DNA of 64,000 nt, from assembly GCA_025526995.1 (NCBI GenBank), contig JAHLKG010000003.1:558001-622000 (forward strand), in the 5' to 3' direction. Within the stretch, counting starts at the first letter, position 1. Each line of letters begins with the position of its first letter. Below the pieces are notes generated by a model. It was given only the letters and a program-made list of their open reading frames with translations, was not told the origin of the DNA and did not search any database. This DNA comes from Powellomyces hirtus. Its lineage: Eukaryota > Chytridiomycota > Chytridiomycetes > Spizellomycetales > Powellomycetaceae. The translations under genes and the position numbers were made by a program. This document shows, piece by piece, positions 22,626 to 38,794 of the stretch.

Positions 22626-23960
22626 ATGTCAACAATCGTTCCAATACGTTCTCGCGCGGCCACCGCTTCTCGCCTTTCGCTGGTGTCGGCCCCTCTGCCA
22701 CTCTGTCTTTCACCCCCTCCACGGACCACCAGAACGCTTTTCCAGAGAACCATTTCGTCACAATCCGTCTCACCAGTACCCGCGCAGACCACTCTTACCA
22801 ACACCAACTTTAAAAACAATAATCCACCCTCTAGCATCCAAGAAGCGCTCGACAGCTCGCCAGCTCCACCTTCTCTGATTCGAAGGTGGTGGGATGCCTC
22901 AATCGCCGGTCCTGCCAGCATTCTCCTCACCGGTCTCGGGTACTTCTGGAACGGAAGCATGGAATCGCTGCAGATGTACGCCGACCACCGCCAGAAAGGA
23001 GTTGTTGTGAAAGACCGGGCAAAGATTATACATTTGCAGAGGAACAAGAGGGATCTGCTAAGGATCTTTCCTGCTGCCTTATACCTTGCTGTACCGCTTG
23101 CCATACCGTTACTGCCGTATATGTTCCGTGTGGCGCCGAATTTTATGCCTACAGTTTTCGTGACGGAGGACATCCTGGTAAGCCGCGGACGATGGAAGCA
23201 AGGGAGAGTGCGGATTTTTGACTAATTTCCGGGTATTTGCCTTTGTAGTGGAAGAAATTGCGGGCTGTTGAAAAGAGACGGAGTGCTTTGGCGCCAAAAC
23301 TTCTGGCCGCTTTTGACAACGCCATTGAGACCTCCGTCAGCAAGGAACCAACACCACAGGCAAAGCAGCTTGCACAACGGTGGAAGCAGCTGCGTGGGAA
23401 TCCTACGCGCAACACCGAAACACAACTGATCTCGCTGCAGATTCTTATGCGCGATCATGCCAGTCTTGTCTCCGCTCCAACATCATTTATCCGAATAATG
23501 GCACGTTTTGTCGGACTTGGAATGCACGCCGTCGCGCCTCAATCTCGTCTTTTCACTTGGATCGACTGGATCATCAAAGATGATAAGCTCCTCAGAGCGC
23601 AGGGTATCAATAACCTTACCGACTACGAGCTTCGGGAAGCCTTAGATGAACGAGGTAATGGTCGAACACCGGTATCCGGCAGTCGATAGGTGGTTTACGC
23701 CGTTTCATGTACTGATCATATCTCTTTGTGCAGGATTTATCAACCTGAGTCAGAAAACAATACCCGAACTGCGGAATACACTGTCTCAACACCTCAAGTT
23801 CACGAAGCACGTCACGGAGACGATCGTTCCACGATCCCGCGCAGCTCACCTACGATCTGGTTCCAAAGATGCCCTCGTGGAAATGCCCGCGGATGAAATT
23901 GCCTCAATGGCCAGCATGATCTTGATTGCACGAGCATTGCAACTTCACGGGCCACCCTAG
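22626..23960 (+). CDS. short LETM1-domain mitochondrial inner-membrane protein
   Basis: LETM1/Mdm38 proteins sit in the mitochondrial inner membrane, bind ribosomes and affect K+/H+ or Ca2+ homeostasis. Three exons fit: 22626-23177, 23249-23654 and 23734-23960 (introns 71 and 79 bp), giving 394 residues. Joining restores TEDILWKKLRAVEKRR and LDERGFINLSQKTIPEL. The first 45 residues are rich in Arg and Ser with no acidic residue, as in a mitochondrial leader. A hydrophobic segment is at FPAALYLAVPLAIPLLPYMF (about 150-170), followed by the LETM1 ribosome-binding-like domain with NNLTDYELREALDERG. It is shorter than LETM1/Mdm38, with no C-terminal coiled coil or EF hand, and so resembles LETMD1-type members. 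Confidence 0.87.
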
Positions 23961-24461
23961 GAGCTGTTTCGATCAAGCCGCCACTGCTTTCCATTCAGCT
24001 CTCACGTTTGCCAAGGGCTCCTTTCGTAGCTTCACACCGTGGACTTGCCATGCCCTTTCGTCTTCTATACCACGTCAGGGAAATCCCCCGTAGTTTTACT
24101 TACAGCACATACGGGTTTTTTCATTTACAGCACATACCATTATCATTTTGAAATATTATTAGTCTGCACTGTCTCCATATACAAGCACCAAAGTTAAAGT
24201 AGCAAATTCCTGACTGCCAGGAAAACTCGACATGTTCCTATCTATGATATCTACGAGGCTACCCAATTTAATTGAGAGAGAGTAATTGATACTGTATTCG
24301 TTCGGATCCTGCGGTTTTGGAATGAATGGGAAAGAACCAGGGACCTGTAATGTCACTGGTACTCGTCGTCAGAATCCCGCGCCACTTTCGCGGCTCGCTT
24401 GTTCTGTATTGCACTCTAAGCGTTGTGGATCCATTTACCCAGCCTGAACAGTACACACAAG
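23961..24461. other. intergenic region with a 13-bp direct repeat
   Basis: This 500-bp gap follows the LETM1-domain gene. The 13-mer TTACAGCACATAC occurs at 24100-24112 and again at 24125-24137. No gene is seen. Confidence 0.6.
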
Positions 24462-25201
24462 ATGATCCCTGCCACAAGATCCATTGCTCTCGTCCGTGTC
24501 TGCAAATCTGTAGCTAGCAAATATCATGCGGTTCGCCCGTTTTCACAGGTACTTCATTGGCAACTATTAATCGCCATAATCATGACTGGACATTTGACAT
24601 TCAAGCTTTGCTTACTGAACAGACCGCTGCCGCCAACAGCCTGTTCACCGACTACATCAACTCGCTGAAATCGTCTACAAAGGAGATCTCGCCTTCTGAG
24701 CTGAATAAGAAGTTGGTGGCGGACCCGGTCCATGGTCCCAACGGCCTCCATGTCTTGGACGTGCGGTAATACATCCCTGCCAAAACGATTTGACGAAACG
24801 CTTTGGATTAGAACGAAGACTCATGTGTGGAGGGTTTTTGTCCGGCAGGGAACCGTACGAATGGAACGAGGAGAAGCTGCCGTATGCCGAGTACACCGGC
24901 CGCGGAATGCTGGAAGCCAGCATTGTAAGTGTTGGCCTCTTTGATCGGGGCAGTCTCCCTTATACCGTAAGGAGAATAAGCTCGTTTATTCAAACACTCA
25001 TTTCAGGAGAAACGATTCCCCAACCCCGATCACGAGTTCGTTCTCTACTGCGCATCCGGAAACCGTTCTCTGATTGCTGCCGAATCTTTGACAGCGATGG
25101 GCTACAAGAAAGTTTACAGTCTGCGTGGTGGAATCGGAGCCTGGAAGAACGAGGGATTCGTGACGTCGCAGAACTTCCGAAACCTTTCGGGATTTAACTG
25201 A
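24462..25201 (+). CDS. mitochondrial single-domain rhodanese (thiosulfate sulfurtransferase-like)
   Basis: Rhodaneses transfer sulfane sulfur through an active-site cysteine. Four exons fit: 24462-24548, 24623-24765, 24849-24924 and 25007-25201 (introns 74, 83 and 82 bp), giving 166 residues. The start MIPATRSIALVRVCKSVASK is a typical mitochondrial presequence. The joined domain shows GLHVLDVREPYEWNEEKL, then the active-site loop LYCASGNRS (Cys, Gly and Arg-Ser kept), and ends YSLRGGIGAWKNEGF. All canonical positions for catalysis are present, so it should be active. It is tail-to-tail with the CCDC96-like gene. Confidence 0.92.
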
Positions 25202-25456
25202 GGAAGGGCTTCCACTGCTGCTGTTCAGGATGGACTAAGAAGCAGGACGACAACTGCTCCCAAGCTCTTTTTACTTTTTGCCGACTATATACCTAGAAAC
25301 ATGGCTCATCAATTCTTATTATGTTTTCTCTTGATATTATCCCTCGAGTGGTGTGCTACATCTTGTCGTCGTGCCACACGAAGGAAGGGTTGCTACATCG
25401 CCGGAAGGAACCGGCGAAAGAAGCGATCAACCGTTCCTGGGCTAGTCGGATCTCAA

Positions 25457-27692
25457 CTACCATCCAACCTCTCGTCCAGTGTTCTCGTCGAGGTCGAGGG
25501 GTGTTCCCACTCCGGCCAATATCTGTGTCTTCTGGATTTTTCGTTTCACGGCTAGGATTTCCTGTGCATAACCGGCATGCTGCTGCTGCAAGGCGTGGGT
25601 TTTGGCCTGCAGATCCGACGTTTGGTCCTAAACAAGTGGATGAATATTGGCAATACTTGGGTACAAGACGGGAGCAGATCGCCGACTAACCACTCGTTCC
25701 TCGAAATCTCTCAACAGCCCATCCTCGCCCAGTAGTCCCGCACGTCTCTTCAGCTCTCTGTTCTCCTTCCTAACCTTATCCCTCCCTTTCTTTTCCGCCG
25801 GCATGGCGTCGCGTCGTCTCAGCACGTCCTCATCGCACTTTGCAAGTTCGGCTTGCAGCACCCGGGTTTCTGCCGCCGTGTGATGCAGCTTCTCTTTGAC
25901 ATGCGTTAGCACTTGCACGATTGTGGTGATCTTCTTCCGCAACTTCAGCAAGTCTTCGTTGCGCGACTCGATCTTAGACGTGTAAGTGCTGTTCTCGATC
26001 TTGAGCTGCTCGAAATCTATGAGGTGAAGGCCGTCCGCGAGCTCTTCCTTTGAAAATTCAGGATTGAAGCATCCGTTAGCCGTCTGTGACCTCAACGAAG
26101 TATTGGCAAAGCACTACCTTCTGCCGCAACAGCCCCTCGCTCCTCTTCAATCTATTCCTCAATTTGATATTACCCAACCTCACGTCAACCACCTCTGCCT
26201 CCTTTCTCTCCTCTGCAGCCTCGAGCATCTCGACCACTTTTGGTGGAACACTCTTGCCCGTTCTGGAATTCTCCGCAGCAAGCGCAATGCTCCGTTTGTA
26301 CAATCTAAACTCATCACTTTTTCCGGCAGCTTCGGCGCGCTTCTGAGTGAGCCGCGTGTGGTAGTCACCGCTTGACTTGCTGTGTACGCTGTTCTGTGTT
26401 GCCAGCGTTGCGTGCAGTGTAAGTAGTGTCGAGAGAGATGTAGTATAGCGTGTGGTTAGGTCTGCCGCGGGTTTTGGGTCTGGGTCCCGGGTTTCGTCTG
26501 TTTGCTGAAAAAAGCAAACGACAAATCAGCTGTTATTACCCTCATCACGCTCGAGATAGCTGAGAGTATCAAGTCATGGGCCTACCCTCTTTCTCCTAAA
26601 GTATTCACCCAGAGAATTCTGCAACTGCACATTCCGATTCTTCAATTTCTCTTTTGCCTCCAGCGCAGCTTTGATCCCCGCAATGAGCTCCTCCCTATCA
26701 CGTACGCCGACTGCAGGTGCAGCCGGAGTCGCGCTCGTGACAGGCGTGGATGCACTGGCCGCCGCAGATGTTGGCGTAGCTTCCACAGGTTCCGGTGTGA
26801 CAGCCGTAGGTGAATTGGCTTGAATGTGCAAGTCCAGAATGATGGGTTTCGTCGCGCGATGGTCTTCGTCCTCCTCAGCGGCGGCTTCTCCTTCATGTGC
26901 ACACCCAACATCGATGCCGGTGCCGACGGCTTCAGGCGCATTCTCGTCAGCGTGGACGAATGTGTAAGTCGGAGGAGGCGGCGGAGATGTCAGGGTGCGT
27001 GTTGTGGCTGGGAGAAATGTCTGCGATGGCATCGGCGTCGGGGAAGATGCTGGGCGGGAGGGAGGTGGGAAGCGGTCTAGAGAGGCCTCTAGAGCATCGG
27101 CGGGTTCTGCTTCTACTTTCAATCTTGAGAAAGGAGACAAGCTGCATATGCCATTGGAGGAATACTACAGATGACCTACCAGGATCAGTGACCACGCCAT
27201 TATTCGACCCTGCTACTGCATCTCCCTCTGCTGGCACGCCGTCAGTAACAGCATCGGCAGATGCACCTTCACTATCGCTCGTCGTAGTCGCCGGCGCACC
27301 ACCCTCACCCATTTCGCCAGCAGCGGTAACTGGCGCTCCATCATCTGTTGTAACAGCAGAGTCTGTTCTTGGGAAAGCATCTCCTGTTGCAGCTGCAGTT
27401 CCACCGTCCTGCACCGAGGGATCTGCCACGGACTGTCAGAAGAGATTCACATACATCAGCGCAGCTATAGTCATATGCACAAATACAACGCACATGCCTC
27501 GTCACTTTCCGCCGACGGTGGGGCCATTGTACCACCCAAAGGTTCCGCCGGCAAAGTGTCTCCTCCTGTTATTGGATCCACTGAATCATCGGTGGGGGCT
27601 GGATTGGCCGGCTCCCCATTCTCGCCTGGCGGGGCGGCTGCCGCATCGTTGATAGTTTCGGGGAGATCTGGACCAGAGTTTAACTCATCCAT
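25457..27692 (-). CDS. CCDC96/CFAP184-like cilium protein
   Basis: CCDC96 with CCDC113 forms an axonemal complex needed for ciliary beating. Six exons fit: 27494-27692, 27180-27422, 26586-about 27115, 26118-26504, 25691-26047 and 25457-25627, giving about 628 residues. The N-terminal 300 residues are acidic, Ala/Pro/Thr-rich and disordered, as in CCDC96. The C-terminal coiled coil carries the family signature: SRTGKSVPPKVVEMLEAAEE, LRQKEELADGLHLIDFEQLK, IENSTYTSKIESRNEDLLKL and QVLTHVKEKL. Splicing at 26118/26047 creates EELADGLHLIDFEQLK without a break. The exon at 26118-26504 also carries an unbroken frame that no ATG-initiated ORF reveals. The acceptor at 27112-27115 is ambiguous (two AGs, both in phase), and the first intron (27423-27493) is tentative. 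The gene implies a flagellated life stage. Confidence 0.85.
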
Positions 27693-28371
27693 ATCTGAGC
27701 TGATTCCTTGACGGTTGATAATATTTGTTCTGATCTTTTTCTTTCGGTTGTGCACCAAACGGAATTTGAAAGATTTGCAAAAAAATTCTTTTAGTCTGTG
27801 CCCTTGAGTCACGCAACACGCTCGTGGACAGTTGAATATTGCTACTTTACAGACTTCTAGCAGTTATGTTTCATTATAGTATTAAAGAATAGTCATTGCA
27901 TATTTTTATGAAGAAGCACTTTTTCGTACACTTATGCTGCCTATCCCGCATTTTACCTTAACCTCCTAAAACATACATATCTAGCAAAATGTCTCGCAAC
28001 TCCGATGATTACACGGACGCGCCTGCACGTGCCAAGGCGCTGCGCACGGGCTGAAACGCGAGAGTGAGACGCGCTCCGATCCACAAGTGCTTTCGTTCCC
28101 GTTCTTTTGCGCGAACACAAGTTTTATGTGTCGTGTGAGTTCCTTGTTTCGATGAAGTATGGTGTCAGACTTTGATAGCGTTGGATCTCGACGTGGGCAC
28201 AAGAAAGAAACGCAAAGGCTCTTTAACCGGGTCCCTGCACTTTGACTTATTTTGTGTAGTTCCTGCTGTAAACAGAATCGGTCTACAGTCACTTCTCCTT
28301 TATAAAATGCAGGAGCAGCTCAACACTTCCTGTCTCGGATCATCAACAAAACCCAATCCCAATATAGCAAA
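27693..28371. other. divergent promoter region
   Basis: This is the head-to-head gap between the CCDC96-like gene and the secreted protein gene. It is AT-rich at 27780-27960. A TATA box lies at 28301. No other gene is seen. Confidence 0.6.
28301..28307 (+). promoter_or_regulatory. TATA box of the secreted-protein gene
   Basis: TATAAAA stands 71 bp before the ATG at 28372, a good fungal TATA position. It is one of only two clear TATA boxes I find in the window. Confidence 0.65.
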
Positions 28372-29106
28372 ATGCGCGGATTCTTCCCTACCTTGTGCAT
28401 TGCTGTCCTCGCTACCTCCAGCCTCACATTCGCGGCCCCTGTGGAAGCGCGCGAGCTCATAAACATCGCGCCCGTATGTGGTACCGACAAGAACCTCGAC
28501 TCGCATAACGTAAGCATTCATGGCACGCGTGCGTGATGACTTGACGTTGCCTAACCTAGCGTCCATTTCTTTCCACGGGATTAGTGCAATGTCGCCCTCC
28601 TGTCTCTCACTTCCGACAATGGCCACTCTTTGGTTGGCAAAACTAACCAGGTCCTGTCGTCAGCCAAGAAGGTACTGACCGCCAACCACAAGACCTGCAA
28701 GATTACGGTGGAAGCAGTTGGAGGAGGCGAGTCCATCACCATCAGCAAAGGACGCATCGAGCAAATCCAGAAGAAGTTGGTCGCGCAATGCGGCGCTGGC
28801 GCCGCTGGTGTCATCACCGGCGAGGGTGGCTCCACCATCCGTGGGCGCTTGAACTCTGGCAGTGTCAAAGTGACTTTCTCGCGAGGTGATGGGTCCATTA
28901 CTCCTCCTGGCCCGGCCGACGTGGCAGTTGCGGCCCCAAAAGACGCTCCGAAGACGTCCTCTACCCCTGTTGTGAAGGCACCCAAACAATCCGCGGAAGC
29001 AACATCCACCCCGGATGCGAAGGCGCCGATGGTGCCTGCACAGCCCAAGCAGACTCCCACCCCAGTCGAGAAGACTCCCAAGAAATCTGCAGGCTGCACT
29101 GCCTGA
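28372..29106 (+). CDS. small secreted protein with Pro/Lys/Thr-rich C-terminus
   Basis: Two exons (28372-28509, 28585-29106; 75-bp intron) encode 219 residues. The N-terminus MRGFFPTLCIAVLATSSLTF is a signal peptide, likely cut before AAPVEARE. The mature part has five cysteines: PVCGTD, CNVALL, KTCKITV, AQCGAG and the near-terminal GCTA. Residues about 50-145 look like a compact domain with a KVLTANHKTCKITVEAVGGG stretch. The last 60 residues are low complexity (KTSSTPVVKAPKQSAEATST) and end in GCTA. I recognise no family. It is probably lineage-specific; a wall, adhesive or host-facing role is possible but unproven. Confidence 0.85.
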
Positions 29107-29920
29107 TAGGCGCCTGCGTGCCGTCATATAGTCCCAGGAGCCCCACAGATGTGGCCGGTGGATCAAAGGTAGACTTGTTCATAGACCTGTTCATAGATGT
29201 ATCATTACTGTAAACAGTTTTCCGTAAATATCAATACAGCCTTATCAGCAAAGAGAGAGTGGGAGCTGCGATGCCGGGTTCTTTGCCAGTCGCACTACAT
29301 TTTTTCGACATAAAAGCTTGAAGTACTTGCACACCGCTGCCGGTGGGGCGCGGACATCGCTCTGGCAGCCAAACCACTGGACGCTAATCTGTTGTTTCAC
29401 CATTGACCGGATGCAGGTGCTCCCACCCTTGACTGGGCGCATCAATACATGGGCTGTGTACATTGTAGCTAAGAAATTGCATGGCACGTTTCCGCAACAC
29501 ATCGGAGTGTAAGAGCAGGAGTACATGTCTACAATAGAAATGACTTGCAGGGGGGCTCTTCTAATATCATGAGGCATTATCATGGTAGACCTAGTATTAT
29601 GCTCATCTAAGGCCGATAGGTACTGTGAAGGTATCTTTCACATCGCGACTGAGGCTGCGGTGTCCCCTTCGTCTGTAGGTCACGTGATGGGGTGGACATT
29701 CACGACGAGGATAAAAACTCTGGTCAGGCTCACCGTTTTCTTCCATCCCCTCGCACTTTCCTTCACCACTCTCGAGCAAGGGGAAAGCAAGTAGTCCGGG
29801 CACTCCCCGCGTGTCTTTCTACATTCCTTCGCTTCGCTCAAGGTTGGTCGTGGGCTGTAGTGTGTGGTAAGTCGGAAAGACCCTCGGCGGGATTCGTACC
29901 CCACTTCCCTCCATAATTGT

Positions 29921-30095
29921 AGATGGAAGAGACGCTCTGCGTAACTTCCTATCATACACCCCTCAGTTGGTTGTGGTGATAACTGGGCGCTCTGCGATCC
30001 ATCATTAGTTCGTTCCCCCACTTGTAGTCGAAGAGACGCCTTGCGATACTTCTCCTACACCCCCTTTTTCAGCTGGTTGTGATGCAAGCTGAAGG
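29921..30095. repeat. imperfect direct repeat, about 70 bp, two copies
   Basis: Copies at about 29921-29990 and 30026-30095 share TAGATGGAAGAGACG / TAGTCGAAGAGACG, CTTC...CTACACCCC and CAG(T/C)TGGTTGTG(G/A)TG in the same order. They look like an old duplication with point changes and small indels. Confidence 0.6.
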
Positions 30096-31072
30096 TTCCG
30101 CTTGTGCAATGCTCCTTCATCAATTCATTCCGCTGTGGTTGGGATTCACGTGAACGGTCTGTCACGGCATGAATTCCGGTCCATGGGGAATCACTTCGGA
30201 GTCTGTGGACCTCATGTATCCATCGGGAAAGAGAAGTGATTTCATGACCTGCGACCCCCGCACCTGCTGCTGCTCCTGCTACCTCTGCGGCACTCAACAC
30301 CTTTGCACAGAGGACCCAGCAGTCAATATGTTACCTTTATACGCCACTATATCGGCCGATCCGGAGCGAGTCCGCAATGGGCTTCTGACCGCCGAAAGAC
30401 GGTGACTCTGTTTTGGTTTTCGCATCTTGGCCAGATAGACACCTTTTTAGTAGTGGCACTTGTTTGTTCCCATTCACCTGTTCCTTCTCAGGGAACCGGT
30501 GCTTGGCGCTGTGCACATCAGTTGTTAGCGTCGGACGGGACAGACTTGCTGTACATTTCTGGTTATGTGTTGTGTTAATAGAGGATATGAGCTCGATTGC
30601 TGGCTGGCTGTGACACAGTTGTTCATTGTTTAGCAGGACCGTTCAGGTCCTTCATGGCTACTCTTAGATTAACTGTCGCAGCTGATCCTCATTTGACCGG
30701 GTATCTGGCATACACATATATAATCCAACTTCCCGAAACTACGAAAAAGCTAGTCATCGCAAGAAGCACTTCTGAATGGGGGGAATTCGAGGAAACGGGG
30801 TAGCTATCGAGTATGAGCTAGTTCGAAGGGCGCTAGGAGGGTTACCGTATGCAATGACCACATTTGTGTGGTGACAAGCTTTGCAAGAAGCCTGACATGC
30901 AGGCGACAAGAGGTCGTTCGCACTGTGTGGATGCCAAAGATGGCATGCTTGTCTCCCTTGGAGTGCGGATCGCGGATTCCTTCACGACGTACGACCCTGG
31001 AGAGAAGGATTCATGCAATGTAGGACAAGAGCATAGTACCATGGCTCAAGATGAAGGGAATGTTCGAGCGTC

Positions 31073-31155
31073 CATTGAGTCTCCGGTTCAATCAGACGTC
31101 CCCGCTCCCAGGCCCATTGACTCTCCGGTTCAATCAGACCTCCCCGCTCCCAGGC
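31073..31155. repeat. 42-bp tandem duplication, two copies
   Basis: Two adjacent copies of a 42-bp unit containing CTCCGGTTCAATCAGAC and CCCCGCTCCCAGGC differ at only two bases. Period 42 is a multiple of three, so a reading frame would be kept. Confidence 0.85.
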
Positions 31156-31278
31156 TACTACTGAGCGGTTGCCAGCGCAAAAGTCGGTGCCTTCAATAGC
31201 TATTGCAATGATGCGGTGCGTAATTTCGAAATGACCATGCAGGCGGCGGCGACGCTTTCTCTGCGAGCTCATCCTGGC

Positions 31279-36159
<4,881 letters not shown>

Positions 36160-36628
36160 CGAGCTTCGTGTCTCTCGGAAAGCAAACCAGTGGTGGTTAT
36201 TTAACGGTCAGAGATGACTTCTCTATGGTAATTGTTTGGTTGGCATGAGATAGCAACTGGTTTGACACGACATCCACTGGCCCCCTTCCGTCCTTTCCGC
36301 CCAGAATTGATGTCAAACTTGATTCCAGTCGTTGAATACGTTTCCGCCAGTAACTTAGCAATAAAGCAGAGTTCCGCAACCAATACTCTTCATCCAAAAC
36401 GAGGGTCGCAACGAAGAGCAGCGTATGAAGGACGCTGCCATGCAAAACCTGTCCGCGAAAGTCGGCGAAGGTAGGCCGTCCGGGGTTATGACAGCGCAAG
36501 ACGTCGTGAAGAGAAACTGCCTGAAGCTTGCGGTGTCAAACTGTTACCTGGAAAAAAACAACAACAACAACAAGAGACGACGAAAACGAGGATGCTCCGG
36601 ATGGTGAAAGGGGAGAAGGACCAGAGTC
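36160..36628. other. divergent promoter region
   Basis: This 469-bp head-to-head gap between the YAK1-like kinase and METTL2 contains an AACAACAACAACAAC-type run near 36560 but no gene. Confidence 0.55.
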
Positions 36629-38335
36629 ATGCCTATTTCTAAACGCGCCACACGTCCCTTCCGCGCGGCTTTTCCCACATTCGTCTTCTTTTCCGTCGCC
36701 TTCTTTTTTGGACATTTGCAGGCAATAATGACTCAACCTGCAGCTGCCGAACAAACCCCCACAGACACCTCCCTGTCCACAACGCTCTCCGGTGGTTTGC
36801 CTCCGAGGAAACGGGAGGAAGAGTCGAGGAAGAAGGAGGTTTCGAGCGTGGCTGACTTTGGCACCCGCTTTTTGGCAAATGACGAAGAGGTCTACAATTT
36901 CAATGCGTGGTATGTGGCCTTCAACCGCATAAGGCTGGCTCCGGAAGAGCCCGAAGGCTTAGAGAGGGAAGGGAACGCAAATACTAGTTCTCACACCGGT
37001 GCCTGTAGGGACAACGTCGAGTGGGATAGCGAACAGGAAGCCAACGCCCTGGCGCTTGTTGCAAAGCAGGCTCAGAAGAAAGTGCCAGATGAGCTTCGCA
37101 TAAAATACGACAAGGAGGCCCCTCAAATGTGGGATCAATTCTACACCAATAATACGAACCGGTTCTTCAAAGACCGGCACTGGTATGTACCTCCACAAGC
37201 CGGGCAACTGGCCGATCCCAGTCTCACAACAATACCCTATCAGGCTGCGGATAGAGTTCCCGGAGATTTTCGAGAGCCTGCCGAAAGAATCGCTGGTATG
37301 TCTTTAGATGTCCAACAAATGGCAGCAGGGCCTTCGCTGATGAGCACGACCTCCATTCCCTCGTGTGTCTCGTCAGACCCGCTTCAACATATTTGAGATC
37401 GGCTGTGGAGCAGGTAAATATAGTGCTTTCACGCGCTTCTCACACGGCACATGTGAAGGGTCATATCGGCAAGTGCGTTTGGTAACTGGGACTAATGCTG
37501 CGTGTCCGTAGGAAACACTGTCTTCCCTCTCATGAACGAGTCTGCAGGTGCCAACGTGTACATCCACGCATGTGACTATTCGAAGGTCGCGGTAGATGTT
37601 GTGAAGGTTAGAGAAACGTCAGGCTGAGTCACTGCCATTGATGGAGCCTGACATCTGTTCTTCTTGTAGAGCAATCCATCCTACAATGAGGAAAAATGTC
37701 GCGCTTTTGTTTATGGTATGAAATGACTCAATGACATGTCCAAAATCTGAAAACCACAGAACTGACCTCCGCCGATGTAGATATTACATCTGAGGAGCCT
37801 CCAAATGTTGAACCTGCTTCCATAGACATATGCATATGCATCTTTGTTCTATCAGCCATTCATCCGAGGTAAGCACAGAAAATGAAGGTCCTGAAGGTAA
37901 GTCTTCAAACTTAACATTTTGACCTCAACCTCAGCTCCTGGGAAACCGCCGTCAAGAACATATGGCGGGTGCTCAAGCCAGGGGGACTGCTGCTTTTCCG
38001 AGGTACGCAAGTTACAATTTGCTTCGCTGTTTCGTTCGCTCGCCAACATTTATGCTTGACCCGCCTTAGACTACGGTCGATACGACCTGGCACAGTTGCG
38101 TCTGAAGGGGGGCCGGATGCTTGAGGAAAACTTTTACATTCGAGGCGACTGCACGCGAGTTTACTTCTTCACTACCGAGGAAATTGCAAGCATGTTCAAA
38201 GACTTCACTATCGAGCAGAACGCGGTAGATCGGCGCCTGATCGTCAACCGATCCCGGAAACTGAAAATGTACCGGGTGTGGTTGCAAGGCAAGTTTCGTA
38301 AACCGCTGACGACCCCCGCGGCTTCGTCTACGTGA
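36629..38335 (+). CDS. tRNA N3-methylcytidine methyltransferase (METTL2/Trm140 type)
   Basis: These SAM-dependent enzymes make m3C32 in tRNA-Thr and tRNA-Ser. Nine exons fit: 36629-36909, 37009-37182, 37244-37295, 37377-37413, 37512-37606, 37670-37715, 37760-37868, 37935-38002 and 38070-38335, giving 375 residues. Signature blocks are [57 protein letters not shown], the SAM motif [59 protein letters not shown] and [18 protein letters not shown]. The first 33 residues contain a hydrophobic, Arg-containing leader; an in-frame ATG at 36728 gives a form without it, so both mitochondrial and cytosolic products are possible. Intron 6 is only 44 bp (37716-37759). Confidence 0.92.
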
Positions 38336-38794
38336 TATTATAGGTCTTGCGGATGTTTGTAGATATGGTCAGAAGCAGAGAATGTAGACATGTTTGTAGA
38401 TATTTATATAGATTTTCCTAACTTACTCCCGAGCCGGTGGATTTTCTCGTCTACCTGCTGCTGGCAGGCCGCCGGGGATTGTCGGGAAATGAAACAACAC
38501 ACAAGTGCATCTTCAAGTCCGCAGACCAGCGGACATTCTGTATGAACATTCTGATTGACAAGAGGAATGAATGGAAAAGATGGCAATCGTCGACGCAAGT
38601 TGTGAACAGATTTGCTGAACATTCTGATTGACAAGAGGAATGAATGGAAAAGATGGCAATCTTCGACGCAAGTTGTGAACAGATTTGCTAAGTACAGCGC
38701 AAACAATACACTAGCGGATACGTGTTTGCATGACTCAAGAAGAGAGGAAAAGAACATGGAGGCAAATACGTATGAGACGGGGCAAAGCCAAGAT
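38336..38794. other. convergent 3' intergenic region with tandem duplication
   Basis: This tail-to-tail gap between METTL2 and Rvs167 is dominated by a 73-bp tandem duplication. No gene is supported. Confidence 0.6.
38544..38689. repeat. 73-bp tandem duplication, near perfect
   Basis: Two adjacent 73-bp copies (38544-38616 and 38617-38689) starting GAACATTCTGATTGACAAG differ by a single base (CGTCGACG versus CTTCGACG). The near identity points to a recent event or a polymorphic minisatellite. Confidence 0.96.

Larger units (their letters stand above)
29107..31278. other. 2.2 kb region with no convincing gene; degenerate repeats
   Basis: No ORF here resembles a known family. Two features stand out: an imperfect duplication around 29921-30095 and a 42-bp tandem duplication at 31073-31155. 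A 111-codon frame at 30864-31199 covers the latter (ESPVQSDVPAPRPIDSPVQ) but has no supporting features. Non-coding transcription or decayed genes are possible. Confidence 0.5.

Noticed and set aside
30864..31199. 111-codon frame containing the 42-bp repeat
   Set aside because: It has an in-frame repeat but no signal, domain, splice partner or start context; it is kept only as a repeat.
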